The notes beneath the pieces are model-generated. The model made no database searches and was not told where the DNA came from. It saw nothing but the letters and a program-made list of their open reading frames with translations. A program made the translations under genes and the position numbers. A DNA stretch of 64,000 bases, from assembly GCA_958299035.1 (NCBI GenBank), contig CATQJL010000112.1, forward strand, positions 2,774,123-2,838,122, in the 5' to 3' direction. Every line of letters begins with the position of its first letter. Position 1 is the stretch's first letter. This document shows, in pieces, positions 1-9,880 of this stretch. The DNA is from Cylicocyclus nassatus. Its lineage: Eukaryota; Nematoda; Chromadorea; Rhabditida; Strongylidae.

Positions 1-358
1 TTTTCCTCGTTACATTTCTGAGGAAAGCTCTATGCATCTGATACTTGAATTAGCCTTTCAGGTCCAAGCAGCATGATGTATGGTGACAAAAATCTACGGC
101 GTATCCCTAAACAATGTGCACACTGTATGATCGTTAATAACTCTCTTGCCTTCATGTCTTTTTGAAGAGGGCTGTACAAATTTGACGGAGCTGAAAAAAA
201 CAACCACTTCTCAAGAGCGAAGGCCATTTATGCTCATACACTGTAAACTAGGCATGTGCATTATCATTAAAAAGAATAACAACCTCGACAATAAGCTGTC
301 AACATGGTTAATATTTATTTTTCTCCTTACCTTCGTACCTGAAATTTTCTCAACACAG

Positions 359-493
359 CGATTTCACTTTGACAAAAGCACAAAAGAACAAATCTTGGCC
401 GCTTTCGAGAAGTCACGGCAAGAAGACGACGATCAACCGCTGATCAGTGCGCAACATTCACAATCACAGACAAACTACGATGTTAAGAAGCTG
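359..493 (+). CDS. possible single exon, function unknown
   Basis: A 135-nt stretch opens after a T-rich tract ending in CAACACAG (acceptor-like) and closes at CTG|GTATGA (donor-like). It is open in one frame, 45 codons, phase 0 to 0. The peptide is hydrophilic and acidic, with a run of EDDD and many Gln/Ser; it begins RFHFDKSTKEQ. I recognise no domain. The donor coincides with the left end of the foldback element at 495-669, so the splice site may be MITE-derived or the exon may be fortuitous. Upstream the same frame reads through a hydrophobic stretch, so a short secreted ORF is an alternative. Confidence 0.25.
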
Positions 494-494
494 G

Positions 495-669
495 TATGAT
501 CGTCTCCACGATTCGTGTAGAGGCGGGTTGCGGACTTCCCCTGATTTTAAGGATGAACTTGTTAAACCTCTACTCATAGCATTGTTCCTTGCACTCTCTC
601 GCTATCAAAAACCGCACGCTTTGAGTTGGCAAGACTCCGCCTCTACACGAATCGTGGAGTCGATGATAC
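495..669. mobile_element. small foldback MITE with about 30-bp inverted ends
   Basis: The left end (TATGATCGTCTCCACGATTC) is repeated inverted at 636-669, where the reverse complement reads TATCATCGACTCCACGATTC. Similarity continues inward through GTGTAGAGGCGG on both sides. About 100 bp of unrelated sequence lies between. No transposase is present, so it is non-autonomous. I cannot assign a superfamily. Confidence 0.6.
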
Positions 670-861
670 AAGTTAGTTTCCTAGTGCCACCTTTTTTGCA
701 AGAATTTCGCTTATAGACAGACTCCCCAATAGTCAAGGCATTCACTGAAGCTGAAAGGAGACGGTTTTCCAGATCGAAAAATTGATATCTACTTTTATGT
801 ACAAATTCAAACCGCATTAACGAAGAATTTTGTACTTGATGCTGATAGTAATGGAAACTTA

Positions 862-1539
862 GGGTGCCTTCATACCGCGCCGGCAGCCGCCGCTGGCAGC
901 CCGTAGCAGCCCGCAGCAGCCGCTGGCACCCCGTAGCAGCCCGTAGCAGCCGCCAGCAGCCCGTAGCAGCCGCCAGCAGCCCGTAGCCGCCGCTGGCCGC
1001 CTTTGTCATAGAAGCGCAAATCATCAAATTCTTAGTCCTTTCCTGCGCCTGCCCATATTTTCCATCTTCAACGCCGATGTGATATGACTGAAGCAGAACA
1101 TACCTGAAAAAATCAAATAGCAACCTGCAGGAACTGGACGCATCCAAAGTCAGAAGAAATTCACACTGCGAAGAAACTTTGGCGAAATATGGTTCAATTG
1201 CGAGAGGGAAACTAAGCATCGATAGGATAACCAATCTACGGTAACAAGATAATAACAAGAACGGACAAGGTATGTTGTTATATGAGATGAAACTGCGGCA
1301 ACAGAAAGAAATAAGCGTAGAGGATGGAGGGCGTAGGCGGTTGCACTTAAAATAGTAAGAATTTGATGATTTTGCGCTTGTACGACAAAAGCGGCCAGCG
1401 GCGGCTACGGGCTGCCACGGGCTGCTGGCGGCTGCTGTGGGCTGCCACGGGCTGCTGGCGGCTGCTGCGGACTGCTGGCGGCTGCCAGCGGCTGCTGCGG
1501 GCTGCCAGCGACGGCTGCTGGCGCGGTATGAAGGCACCC
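862..1539. mobile_element. PIF/Harbinger-like foldback element with GC-rich repeat arms
   Basis: The inverted ends are GGGTGCCTTCATACCGCGCC at the left and its near-perfect complement at the right. Both are flanked by TTA (859-861 and 1540-1542), the 3-bp target-site duplication typical of PIF/Harbinger elements. Inside the termini both arms consist of degenerate GCAGCCCGTAGCAGCC-type minisatellite units, so the whole unit can fold on itself. The central about 350 bp is unique. Long open frames here rich in Arg, Ser, Gln, Ala and Pro are translations of the GC-rich repeats. A diverged relative lies at 20830-21063. Confidence 0.7.
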
Positions 1540-1542
1540 TTA

Positions 1543-2332
1543 GAGCTTGAGTAACTCATCTTATGCTGTAACTCTGCGCGGTTTCCCAAAATCAGTTCCC
1601 GCTGGCGATACCCATTTGTCCAGATTTGCCTGGACGCCGCTTCCAAAGAAAGTGGCTCGGCAAGCTTGATACGGAGATGAGAGTTGCAGTAATAGAGTTG
1701 CAAGACGCAACATTGAGTTATTTGGCAAGCGCATCTTCAAATTCAGCGTTGGAAGGATAATGTGCTCTACGGAGGATTCCTGCTCCAATCCAAAAGTAAT
1801 CGTTCCTGCGGGCGAATCTACGATCCCTCCTTCAGCGCGCTCTAGGAAACAGACAGCTATAGTGGGCGGTACTGAAACGCAAACAGTGCACGATGATGCT
1901 TTGAATTACGTTTATGGCGTGTCGTCATGCAAAATTCAGAAGCGGAACCACAGAGAAAGGGAAGGCAAGGCTGACAGAATTCCATCTTTAGGCGTGAAGT
2001 AAATGATGGGCTGTAGTCACAAGAAGAACGAATTCTTTACTTATCACTCAAAACCGTTGGGTAATGTGCCGAAGTCTACAAGGATCTGAGGCGAATTGCC
2101 TTGATCTTCTAGTGGATATAAAGTTGGCAAAAAAGCACCACCGTGGACAGTATGGTCATTCCTTTGAGATGTATAGGCGATTCATAGCACGCAAAGATTG
2201 CGGACGTACCGGCGTCTCTTTGATCGAGCGTTCTTTCGTCTCCCTTGCTGTCTGCTGTCTCTTCCACACAAGAACTGTCTTGGCCGGACGCAATGGCGCC
2301 CAGTCTTTGCGTATCATGAATCGTCTTTATAT
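1543..2332. other. no convincing gene; unassigned ORF and a solo repeat terminus
   Basis: An 80-codon ORF (1760-2002, +) with Ser/Thr-rich sequence is not supported by splice sites or family similarity. At 1612-1646 there is a solo, minus-oriented copy of the terminus seen in the TTAA element at 49499-49865 (shared core GTCCAGATTTGCCTGGACGC). Bases 2230-2332 match a block that recurs before other copies of the (CAGA)n repeat family and in the big palindrome (a CCAGTCTTTGCGTAT-type block). Confidence 0.4.
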
Positions 2333-2826
2333 ACTACTAGCTGGCTTACCCGGCTCCGCCGTATGTTCCGAATAGAAAATTCCATTTCTGAACCGATCGG
2401 GACCAAACTTGGCACACATACACTTCGGGCCCCGGCGGGTGCCACAGTCCACTTTTCGTTATCGATCAGTGTCGATTTAATCGACGTTTTGCAAAATTCA
2501 AGCTAGGGGCTGGAATTTGGCAGGGGGGTGTAATCGAGCATGCTGATCATCCCCACGGGGGTGATCAGCATGCTCGGTTACCCCCCTGTGCCAACTCCCA
2601 GCCCTGTAGCTCAAATTTTGCAAAAAATCGATAAAATCAATATCGATCGAAGACGAAAAGTAGCCTATGACACCCGTCGGGGTCCGAAGTGTATGTGTGC
2701 CAAGTTTGGTCCCGATCGGTTCAAAAATGGAATTTTCTATTCGGAGCATACGTACAGACAGACATACAGACAGACAGACATACAGACAGACAGACAAATA
2801 GATATTCAGCTTTATATATAAGATTA
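2333..2826. repeat. retroposon-like (CAGA)n module arranged as a hairpin
   Basis: The module starts with CTAGCTGGCTTACCCGGCTC and ends with a CAGACAGACA run and CTTTATATATAAGATTA. The segment 2356-2545 is an imperfect inverted copy of 2550-2752, pivoting on a palindrome around GCATGCTGATCA. Other copies lie at about 5930-6150 (partial), 7285-7505, 50606-50650 (minus, partial) and 59870-60391. The head, tail and copy number suggest a retroposed family, but I see no coding capacity and cannot name it. Confidence 0.6.
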
Positions 2827-5133
2827 GCATCACCTCTACTCGACTATAGATTGCAACACACATTTGTCTTCCCCCTCAGATTAGGCGTAAAGCTTATTAA
2901 GTAGTACGGTTGCAGATCTACAGTCAGTGTCATCCACGTGATGCATCCGCAGCGCAAGGGCATTGCGTTCCCCAATCAATGCGGCTAATTTTCTCGCTCC
3001 AACGGTGCGGCCGCCTACACGGGGCTCTAGCGTTGCGCTTGAGCTGATCGAAAAGGGAGCACATCTTGACACGGACTGTATGCAGCTTTACGTCTATCAC
3101 ATGATTTGACCGGAAAACGGGCGGGGTGGAGTTATACTATGAGGCGGTTGTTTCCGCGCCATTACGCCGCGTCTTGGAGATTTTAGGAAAAAGAAACGCT
3201 TTTTCAGTTTTTGCATCTGCTTATTTATTTCTCCATGTTTAATCTTTGGCAGTCAAATGTTTCGATGTAGTTGTGTGGTGTTGTTACATCAATTGGGGTG
3301 GAGGGCAGTGGGTGTCGGTAGATTCCACTCATGCGAACAGCTAGCATGAAGCAAATAATAAAGGCGCGTGGTTAGTTGCAAATGACCGCGCGGGACGTCC
3401 CCTTTCTATGACCTAGTCCTCTGCACCATCAATTGCTACTCATGAACTGATCTGAACAGTGTCGCAGGAACTCTCGCTTCGCATCACATAGAGCTATATT
3501 TTATACAGAACTACTCAGACACTCGCCATTGACTCCCGCAGGAGATCAGCCCACAAAATAGTCGCACCAAAATCCGTGCACCGGCGAAAATCATCATTTT
3601 AGTCTTGTCCCGATTTTGGTGTGACCCCTTCCTATACAAGAGATTGATAAATACCGCCCCTGAGCTCTATTACAGCAATTTCTCTAGCGTTAGCTTTATT
3701 TTCAACTTAACTTTCAAAGCTCTCACTTTTTCGCTCTCATTTGTTCCACGTAAGCAAAGCTTATCATTATTGCTGCACCCTAGGTAAGTGCAGATTTTTT
3801 TGCAAATGGTGTGTGCGGTGCTCATGTTGCCGACAGTGTTAAGTTCATGCTCATACCGCTTGCTGGCTTTTTTGAGGTGGAAAACAACAGTAAATATAAC
3901 AGTGTGAGTTTCAGTAGTTTATTGGAATTCAATTGAGGTTTCCTCCTCAAAATGTCATGTTCATGTCTTTCTTCTATTACTGTTGCTTCTCAGAGGCCGT
4001 CCTCCACGTTGTCATTCACCAAACTCTATATCGAGCTTCATCTGGCCTCATTTTCTTCGGCCTTCTTGCTTCTTGCGAGAATTCTTTTTACATGTAAGCA
4101 ACAAATAAATGAAGATGATAAAATTGTCTCGTATATACCGTTTAGGCTTGCGAACCTTCAACCGAAATTCAAAACTACCCTTGTAGCAGAGCGGGGAGGG
4201 AAAAGTTGGTCATTTTAAAAACCTTCCAGAAGAAATGGTGGGTTTCCTAATAAGTGGATCAATCTGCCTTCAAGTACATCAGTTTCAATAACTGATTTAG
4301 GGTTCGTTGACGCTCCGGGCCTATAGCGATGAACTTCTGCGGGCCCCAGATGAACATAAGCGAAATCCAAACAGGTATGTATGTTCTCTAAAGACCTTCA
4401 TGTGCACTAGAATTTAGTGGGTGGATTAGCAGAAGAGGACGACGCTCGTGAGAAATTTTTAACGAACTCTCGGAGGCAAGAGTGGTTGGAGCGGTCATGC
4501 AAGAGTAGCAATAGGGAGGCACTGTGCACTGTGAGCTTTCTCACACTGTTTGAAGCGATACTTTTGAACTGTACTTTTGCAGCGCAGACATCCGCACTTA
4601 CCATTTTAACCCTGAAAGAAACCGCGCTTATTCCGTCGAAGGTTTTTCATTGTTTTATACGGCCACTGGTGTCAACAATATTGATTTTCAGAAAAAGCGT
4701 TTCGTCATCGAAGGCATCGAAGGCAGCAGTATCTTGTGAACTAGTGACTGAGAAGTCTGAATGCATGACGATGAAGTTGATAAGATTGAGGAAGCTTGAT
4801 GATATTGTCTACATTTTGAATCTACTTTATTTGTCCCATAAGCTTGTGTCGCGGTTATAGAGCTCCTGAAACTTATTGGCTGCTTTCTGTGCATTTCATT
4901 TTAATTCCGTCGTAAAGCTGCTCAAAAAGATTATGTGATATTTATTAATAAAATTCTTGATGTTTGACTGGGTTTTACGAGCAGAAAAATAACATGCGTG
5001 AGAAATGAGACCCATAGAAACCAAAAGGCACAAGGTAAGTGAAGAGGGAGGCGTGAGAGAAGACACAGAGGACGCAAAAATCCGTTTATAAGAGCGCATG
5101 TTTTGAACGCGATCGGGACATTATGGTGTCTCA
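2827..5133. other. intergenic, no supported gene
   Basis: I find no exon with both splice signals and family similarity. A GC-richer block at 2930-3070 is open on both strands. A 147-codon ORF at 4417-4860 (+) has no recognisable domain and overlaps open frames on the other strand. Either could be coding, but nothing in the sequence decides it. Confidence 0.4.
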
Positions 5134-5372
5134 GGCCTAAGGCATACCTGACGCGATTCGGCCAATCGCCACTTTCACGCGACTTGGCAACCTGCCAGTT
5201 TTCTACGGTTTTATCGTGCGCGCTTCTCAGACGCATAATTGGGTAGCATGTGGAAGTTGTTGCAAACGGAGCAAGTTCTGACCAAAGACAGCGCATTAAC
5301 GACGAATTACGATAAGTCGCTTTGTGCCGAATCGCGCAGCGACCGGAATCACGCGAGGGATGCCTTAGGCCT
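5134..5372. mobile_element. GGCATACC-type foldback MITE
   Basis: Termini GGCCTAAGGCATACCTGACG and its inverted partner ending ATGCCTTAGGCC bound 239 bp. Internal sequence (TTGCAAACGGAGC, CGCATTAACGACGAATTACG) matches the element at 59058-59285 in the opposite orientation, so the two are copies of one family. Non-autonomous. Confidence 0.7.
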
Positions 5373-5649
5373 CACGCATGTGGTCCGGATTGTCCAGAAT
5401 GTGTCGGTAGGGACACCTTATTTTGTCGCGCACTTTTGACCCGGAACAATATCAGGTATCCTGATTTTGTTGATTTGCTTTTTTTGCCGATTTCGGGGTC
5501 GCGCAGACATTCCGTGACTACACGTCATTTCGTCTTGCGCGAGTCAACGGCGAGTGTCTGAGTAGCTTGCAAACCCGGGTTCGCCCGGCCAATATTATTT
5601 CCGTAGTTAGCATGCTCACTTACCCTCTCCATGCCCACTATACTTGGGT

Positions 5650-5885
5650 AATTCGATAATTTTTCATCGAGTAAACGAATATCGAATAAATTCGAGAATA
5701 AAAAATCTCGAATAAACGAATATCGAATAAATTCGGAAAATCAAAAATATCGAATGAATGAATTTCGAATGAATTCGGAAAATCAAAAATATCGAATGAA
5801 TGAATATCGAATATATTCGGATATATTCGAACATTGGAAGTCCAATTTTGAATAAATATTCGAATGATTTATCGAATAACTAAAG
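5650..5885. repeat. TTCGAATA-rich low-complexity block
   Basis: Irregular tandem repeats built on the self-complementary words TTCGAA and ATTCGAATA. Similar blocks occur at about 6945-7285, 27715-27815, 32755-32825 and 50645-51025. Several abut the words ACTTGGGTCCGAATCG or a relative, and three sit next to copies of the (CAGA)n module. Confidence 0.7.
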
Positions 5886-5929
5886 CAATTACATCTCAAA
5901 CTTGCCGACATATCTGGCTAAAAGCCGAT

Positions 5930-6160
5930 CCAATCATAATCAGCCCCCTAGTATCCCCTATACCAACTCCTAGCTAAAAATTTTCCAAAAATTGCTGAAA
6001 TCAATAAAATAGATTTCGGTTTTAATCAGCACCCTCACTTACCCCTTTGTACCAACTCCCAACCTCGTAGCTCAAGATTTTCCAAAAATTAAAACCGATA
6101 AAGTAAATTTTTATCCATAATCAGCACCTTCACTTACCCCCTTGTACCAACCCCCTTCCC
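5930..6160 (+). repeat. two partial tandem copies of the retroposon-like module
   Basis: The core 'AATCAGCACCCTCACTTACC ... CCAACTCC.AGC.TCGTAGCTCAA' occurs about twice within 230 bp, then breaks off. The tail with CAGA repeats is absent. Confidence 0.5.
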
Positions 6161-6310
6161 GCAACAACGGTGGCCACATATATACTTAAATGCCACAAAT
6201 GCTACGACACATTGCCTGTTCATCGGAGAAATTCGTCTTGTGTGGTATAAGCTAGTCGTGGACGAAGGCATGTGGTTTCCTCCGCGGAGCGAGCACGAAT
6301 GCCCCTATAA

Positions 6311-6505
6311 CCCCCGGCATACTGCAGGCATTTCAGTGGCGACGTGGTATGGCAATACTCAAATTGTCCAAAACCTATTCTGAAAGTACATAATGCAGGG
6401 CATTTATCTTTTTGGTATGTTGTACACGCTAAACATTTGTGGTAAGCTGCCATTACATCTGAAGACATCTCGTAACTGGCAAATCGCGTAGGGCGATCTA
6501 AACCG
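6311..6505. mobile_element. diverged copy of the GGCATAC/GCGATTT MITE family
   Basis: The left part (CGGCATACTGCAGGCATTTC...) and right part (CTGGCAAATCGCG) match the ends of the better copies at 56582, 56958 and 58619. A cysteine-containing open frame of 116 codons on the minus strand runs through it and should be treated as repeat-derived. Confidence 0.6.
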
Positions 6506-6944
6506 TCTAATCCTGCACTACAACTGCGATGTCCTTTACTCAGTATACACCAATTCGCAAAAAACTCCAAGGTAGCGAATAGGCAGTTTGCAATAATTTA
6601 TGCGAGCAAGAATGCTCACTAGTGTGGGCTTTGCGTACCGCAAGCATGAGCAATGCAAAGAAAGAAGAACAGCCACTTCAATTCAGTATGAACTCGGATC
6701 ATGAGCTTGAATTTGATATCTTCTTTGCTGATTTGGTGCCAATAGCAGTGCGAACAATCTCATTGATCGAAAAAACATCAATCAAAATCCACATATGATT
6801 TTTTTACTTTACGCAAGCAGTCGGAAGAATGCGACTCTCCATACACAAAGGTATACCGGTTGCAAAAGATGCATTACCGAGTTTTGCGAAAAAAAAATGC
6901 GGACTAAGTGAGCTTGATACTCAGCATTTGGCTCTGCAACAAAG

Positions 6945-7285
6945 TCGAATAAACCGAATACGAAGTACATTCGAATACGAATTCGAATAAACATTCTAAT
7001 AAAACATTCGAATAAAATCTATTCGAAACCTCGTTTTTTGATTATTCGAGTTTTCGAATAATATTCGAAACCTCGTTTTTTGATTATTCGAGTTTTCGAA
7101 TTTTATTCGATACCCTGTTTTTTGGTTATTCGAGTTTCGAATTTTATTCGAAACCCCGTTTTCTCAATTATTCAAGTTTCGAATATTATTCGAAAATGGA
7201 AGAACTCCGAATATCGAATTTCGAATACGAATATATTCGAATGTTTCATTCGAATGATCGAATTTCTATTCGATTCGGACCCAAG
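6945..7285. repeat. TTCGAATA-rich low-complexity block
   Basis: Same sequence type as at 5650-5885, about 340 bp, ending in ATTCGATTCGGACCCAAGTA directly before a (CAGA)n module copy. Confidence 0.7.
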
Positions 7286-7505
7286 TATACTGCCAATTCT
7301 CAGCTCGTATGAAAAACTCCAGAAAATCGATAGAATCGATATCTATCATCGACGAAAAGTAATCTAAGACGCCCGCCCTGCCCCGAAGCGTGTGTGTGCA
7401 GTTCGGCCCACATCGGTTCAAAAATGGAATTTTCTGTTTGGAACAGTCCAGACATATGTACAGACAAACATACAGACATTCATCTTTACATATAAGATTT
7501 ATTTA
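7286..7505 (+). repeat. retroposon-like module copy, 5' truncated
   Basis: Carries the conserved ATCGATATCTATCATCGACG, GGTTCAAAAATGGAATTTTC and CAGACA tail followed by CTTTACATATAAGATT. The head is replaced by the TTCGAATA block. Confidence 0.6.
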
Positions 7506-8861
7506 TGAGACTATATATATCTCCACATGCTTCAAACAAACCTTTTTGTGTGATAACTCGAAATCTGTGGAAATGCGACATCGCGCCTGACAGGCAGTAG
7601 TATAAAACCGATCCTTTAGAGCATACTGCTACACAATCTTGCAATGAAAGTGCTGGAGGCTTCCTTTGGAGTATTCAAGTAAATTTTCTTTCCAATTTGT
7701 CATCTTCCGGTAGCGTGTCTAGAAAGAGTGTATCAACCGGATGAGCATGTCCGCAGCTTTCTGTTGCACTTAATGCTGACAGTGAGTTCAGTTATTGGAA
7801 TTTGTTCAGTTGAGTTTTACAATGAGATCCAAACAGGGGCCGCCACAGATGGTTTGTGTCAGACTGGATTTCCTTTCTGGATAGAAAGCAAAGGGGGTAT
7901 CATTTTTTGCAGCGTCCGGAGCTGAGGCTCAGAAAAAAATCGGCAAACATATCAGGTTTTAACTCTCGCTAGCGCGCGAGTTTCAAATGCAGAACTCAAA
8001 TAAGAAAGTGGCTTTTTTGGCGCATAAACAATCACATGACATCAAAATTAGGTTGTGTGTATACAGTATTACTCCGAACTACATTGTTTAAAAAGTTCAA
8101 ATACATATTTGTCTAAATATCTGTTGCCAAGTTTGTTGACTCTAGACCAGCACCAAACCAAATTACTTGATTTGGAGCATAAACATCGGAAAGTTCACAT
8201 AAGTTTTGCATCTTTTTGATTTGAAAGATTAAAACGCTCAGAAATCTGTCATATAGTTACGAGAGTGCATCAGTTTATTGTCTCTCCTCTTTTTCTAGCC
8301 AAGAATAGCGAATGCCTATTGCTAGATATCGCGTCCTATCACAGGTATGTCAGGGCGTCCTTTGAACTATGTGGCGACGATTGTCAAGTAGTTCATTGTC
8401 AAGTTATTGTAGGCTACAAATTTGATTAATGTTGGTTTAGGGGTTTTCGACATACTGAACACCAAAATGGTACCATTCTCAATAACAGAAATTTAATTAA
8501 CTCATAAAATGTTTTTTTGCTTTTTTGTTGTACAAAATACTTCAAAATGTGCTTTTTTCGCTTTTATGTGATTATACTAATCAAATAAAGGTTTTCTTAC
8601 TGATTCATCGTAAAAAGAGACTTTGCAAAATTTTACGAAGTCATGGGGGTTTCGCTCTCAATTCCGCATGCCGAGACCTAAACCCAAAGTCTCTATACAC
8701 ACATAGTTATAAACGAAATGCTGTTGCTTATGATCGAATTTGGAGTTGGTAGCTATAAAGTGGTGCTTAGATGTGCTAGACACAAGTGTAATTTGGTCAT
8801 CCGTTTACGCGAGTTTCTAAACACCGGGTGAGATCCGACCTTTGTTTTACGAGAAGAAATA
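7506..8861. other. AT-rich intergenic, nothing supported
   Basis: No exon with paired splice sites, no clear repeat termini and no RNA gene were recognised. Confidence 0.4.
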
Positions 8862-9720
8862 TTAGGTTGTCTCGAAAGTGTTGTCCGTTTTTCCAAACCA
8901 CTATAAAACCACGCGCAATGAAGATCTGATGAGTATCAACATGCATTCGATGCAGCTTTTCCTTCTCTTTCTCAAAGATACATTTTCGAACCACAGTCTT
9001 GTATGGTTTTTTTGATAATTGCCAAAATTCTCAACCTGTCAATTTTATCTGCTCAAAGTTAGGTCAATTTTTGAAAATTTCACTCCAAAGATTCGGGAAG
9101 GGTAAAGTACAGATCGAATAGAAAAGGACTTATTTTTAGGTTCTCCTAATCAGCTGTTTTAAGCTTCAAAAAAGATTTTCCAAAGATCTCAATGTTTGTC
9201 AAAGTCATGGAACACGCAACTGCAGCATATACACAAAATCTCTTGAAGCTTCTGCGAATTGAAACATGATTTTTACTAAACATTATCTATGCAACATAAC
9301 CAAGTTTGATTTTCTTTGAAAGAACAGCTTTTTGGAATTTTCGGTACTTTTATGTGGTAAATATATTCAAAAGCCGCGGTTTTCATTAACTAAGTAATTA
9401 TAACGGACTTAATAAAGATGGCCCATGTAATCTAAAATGTGTGAAATGTAGCCAAAGGTTTGCTCTACATGACAGTTATCAGTGCTCTTTGAAAACATCA
9501 GGATAAAAATTGTTAAAATTTAGGAAATGTTAGGCGTTACTCTAAACTGCTCAAAAAGCCATGGCGATAACATCGCAAAGACAGGGTAGTTCAGAGAGTA
9601 ATATAGCTGTAAGAAAGAGGATTGAAATCTGAATTGAATGGTACCTAAGCTGTCCATGGATTGGTGTTCTATGACTTTCAGTGAGCGATGGAATTAACGG
9701 ACAAACTTTCGGGACAACCT
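8862..9720. mobile_element. non-autonomous mariner-like element
   Basis: Begins after a TA with TTAGGTTGTCTCGAAAGTGT and ends with AAACTTTCGGGACAACCT, the inverted terminus. TTAGGTTGTCCC-type ends are typical of nematode and insect mariner elements. The interior (about 820 bp) has no transposase frame. The right end is cut by the foldback starting at 9721, so the second TA is missing. Confidence 0.7.
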
Positions 9721-9880
9721 GTGACCGTATTCATCAACGAAACCCGTGGGTTCCGGAACCCACTGGGTTAGTGCTTTTGATGAATATCGATTCTTCCCTG
9801 GAGTAAAATCGATATTCATCAAAAGCACTAACTCAGTGGGTTCCAGAACCTACGCGTTTCGTTGATGAATACGGCCACTG
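9721..9880. mobile_element. CCGTATTC-type foldback MITE
   Basis: Near-perfect inverted repeat. The left arm starts GTGACCGTATTCATCAACG, the right arm ends GATGAATACGGCCACTG, and the centre is ATCGATTCTTCCCTGGAGTA. It shares its outer about 15 bp with the elements at 16712 and 19780 and the inner foldback at 49633, but the interior differs. It interrupts the right terminus of the mariner-like element. Confidence 0.7.

Noticed and set aside
605..1703. Long Arg/Ser/Gln/Ala-rich open frames
   Set aside because: They run through the GC-rich inverted repeat arms of the PIF-like foldback and lack splice or domain support.
2540..2904. Thr/Asp/Gln-rich ORFs with QTDRQTD runs
   Set aside because: Product of the CAGACAGA tail of the retroposon-like repeat.
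6220..6570. 116-codon minus-strand ORF with several cysteines
   Set aside because: Its middle matches the GGCATAC/GCGATTT MITE family, so the cysteine pattern is repeat-derived rather than a secreted domain.
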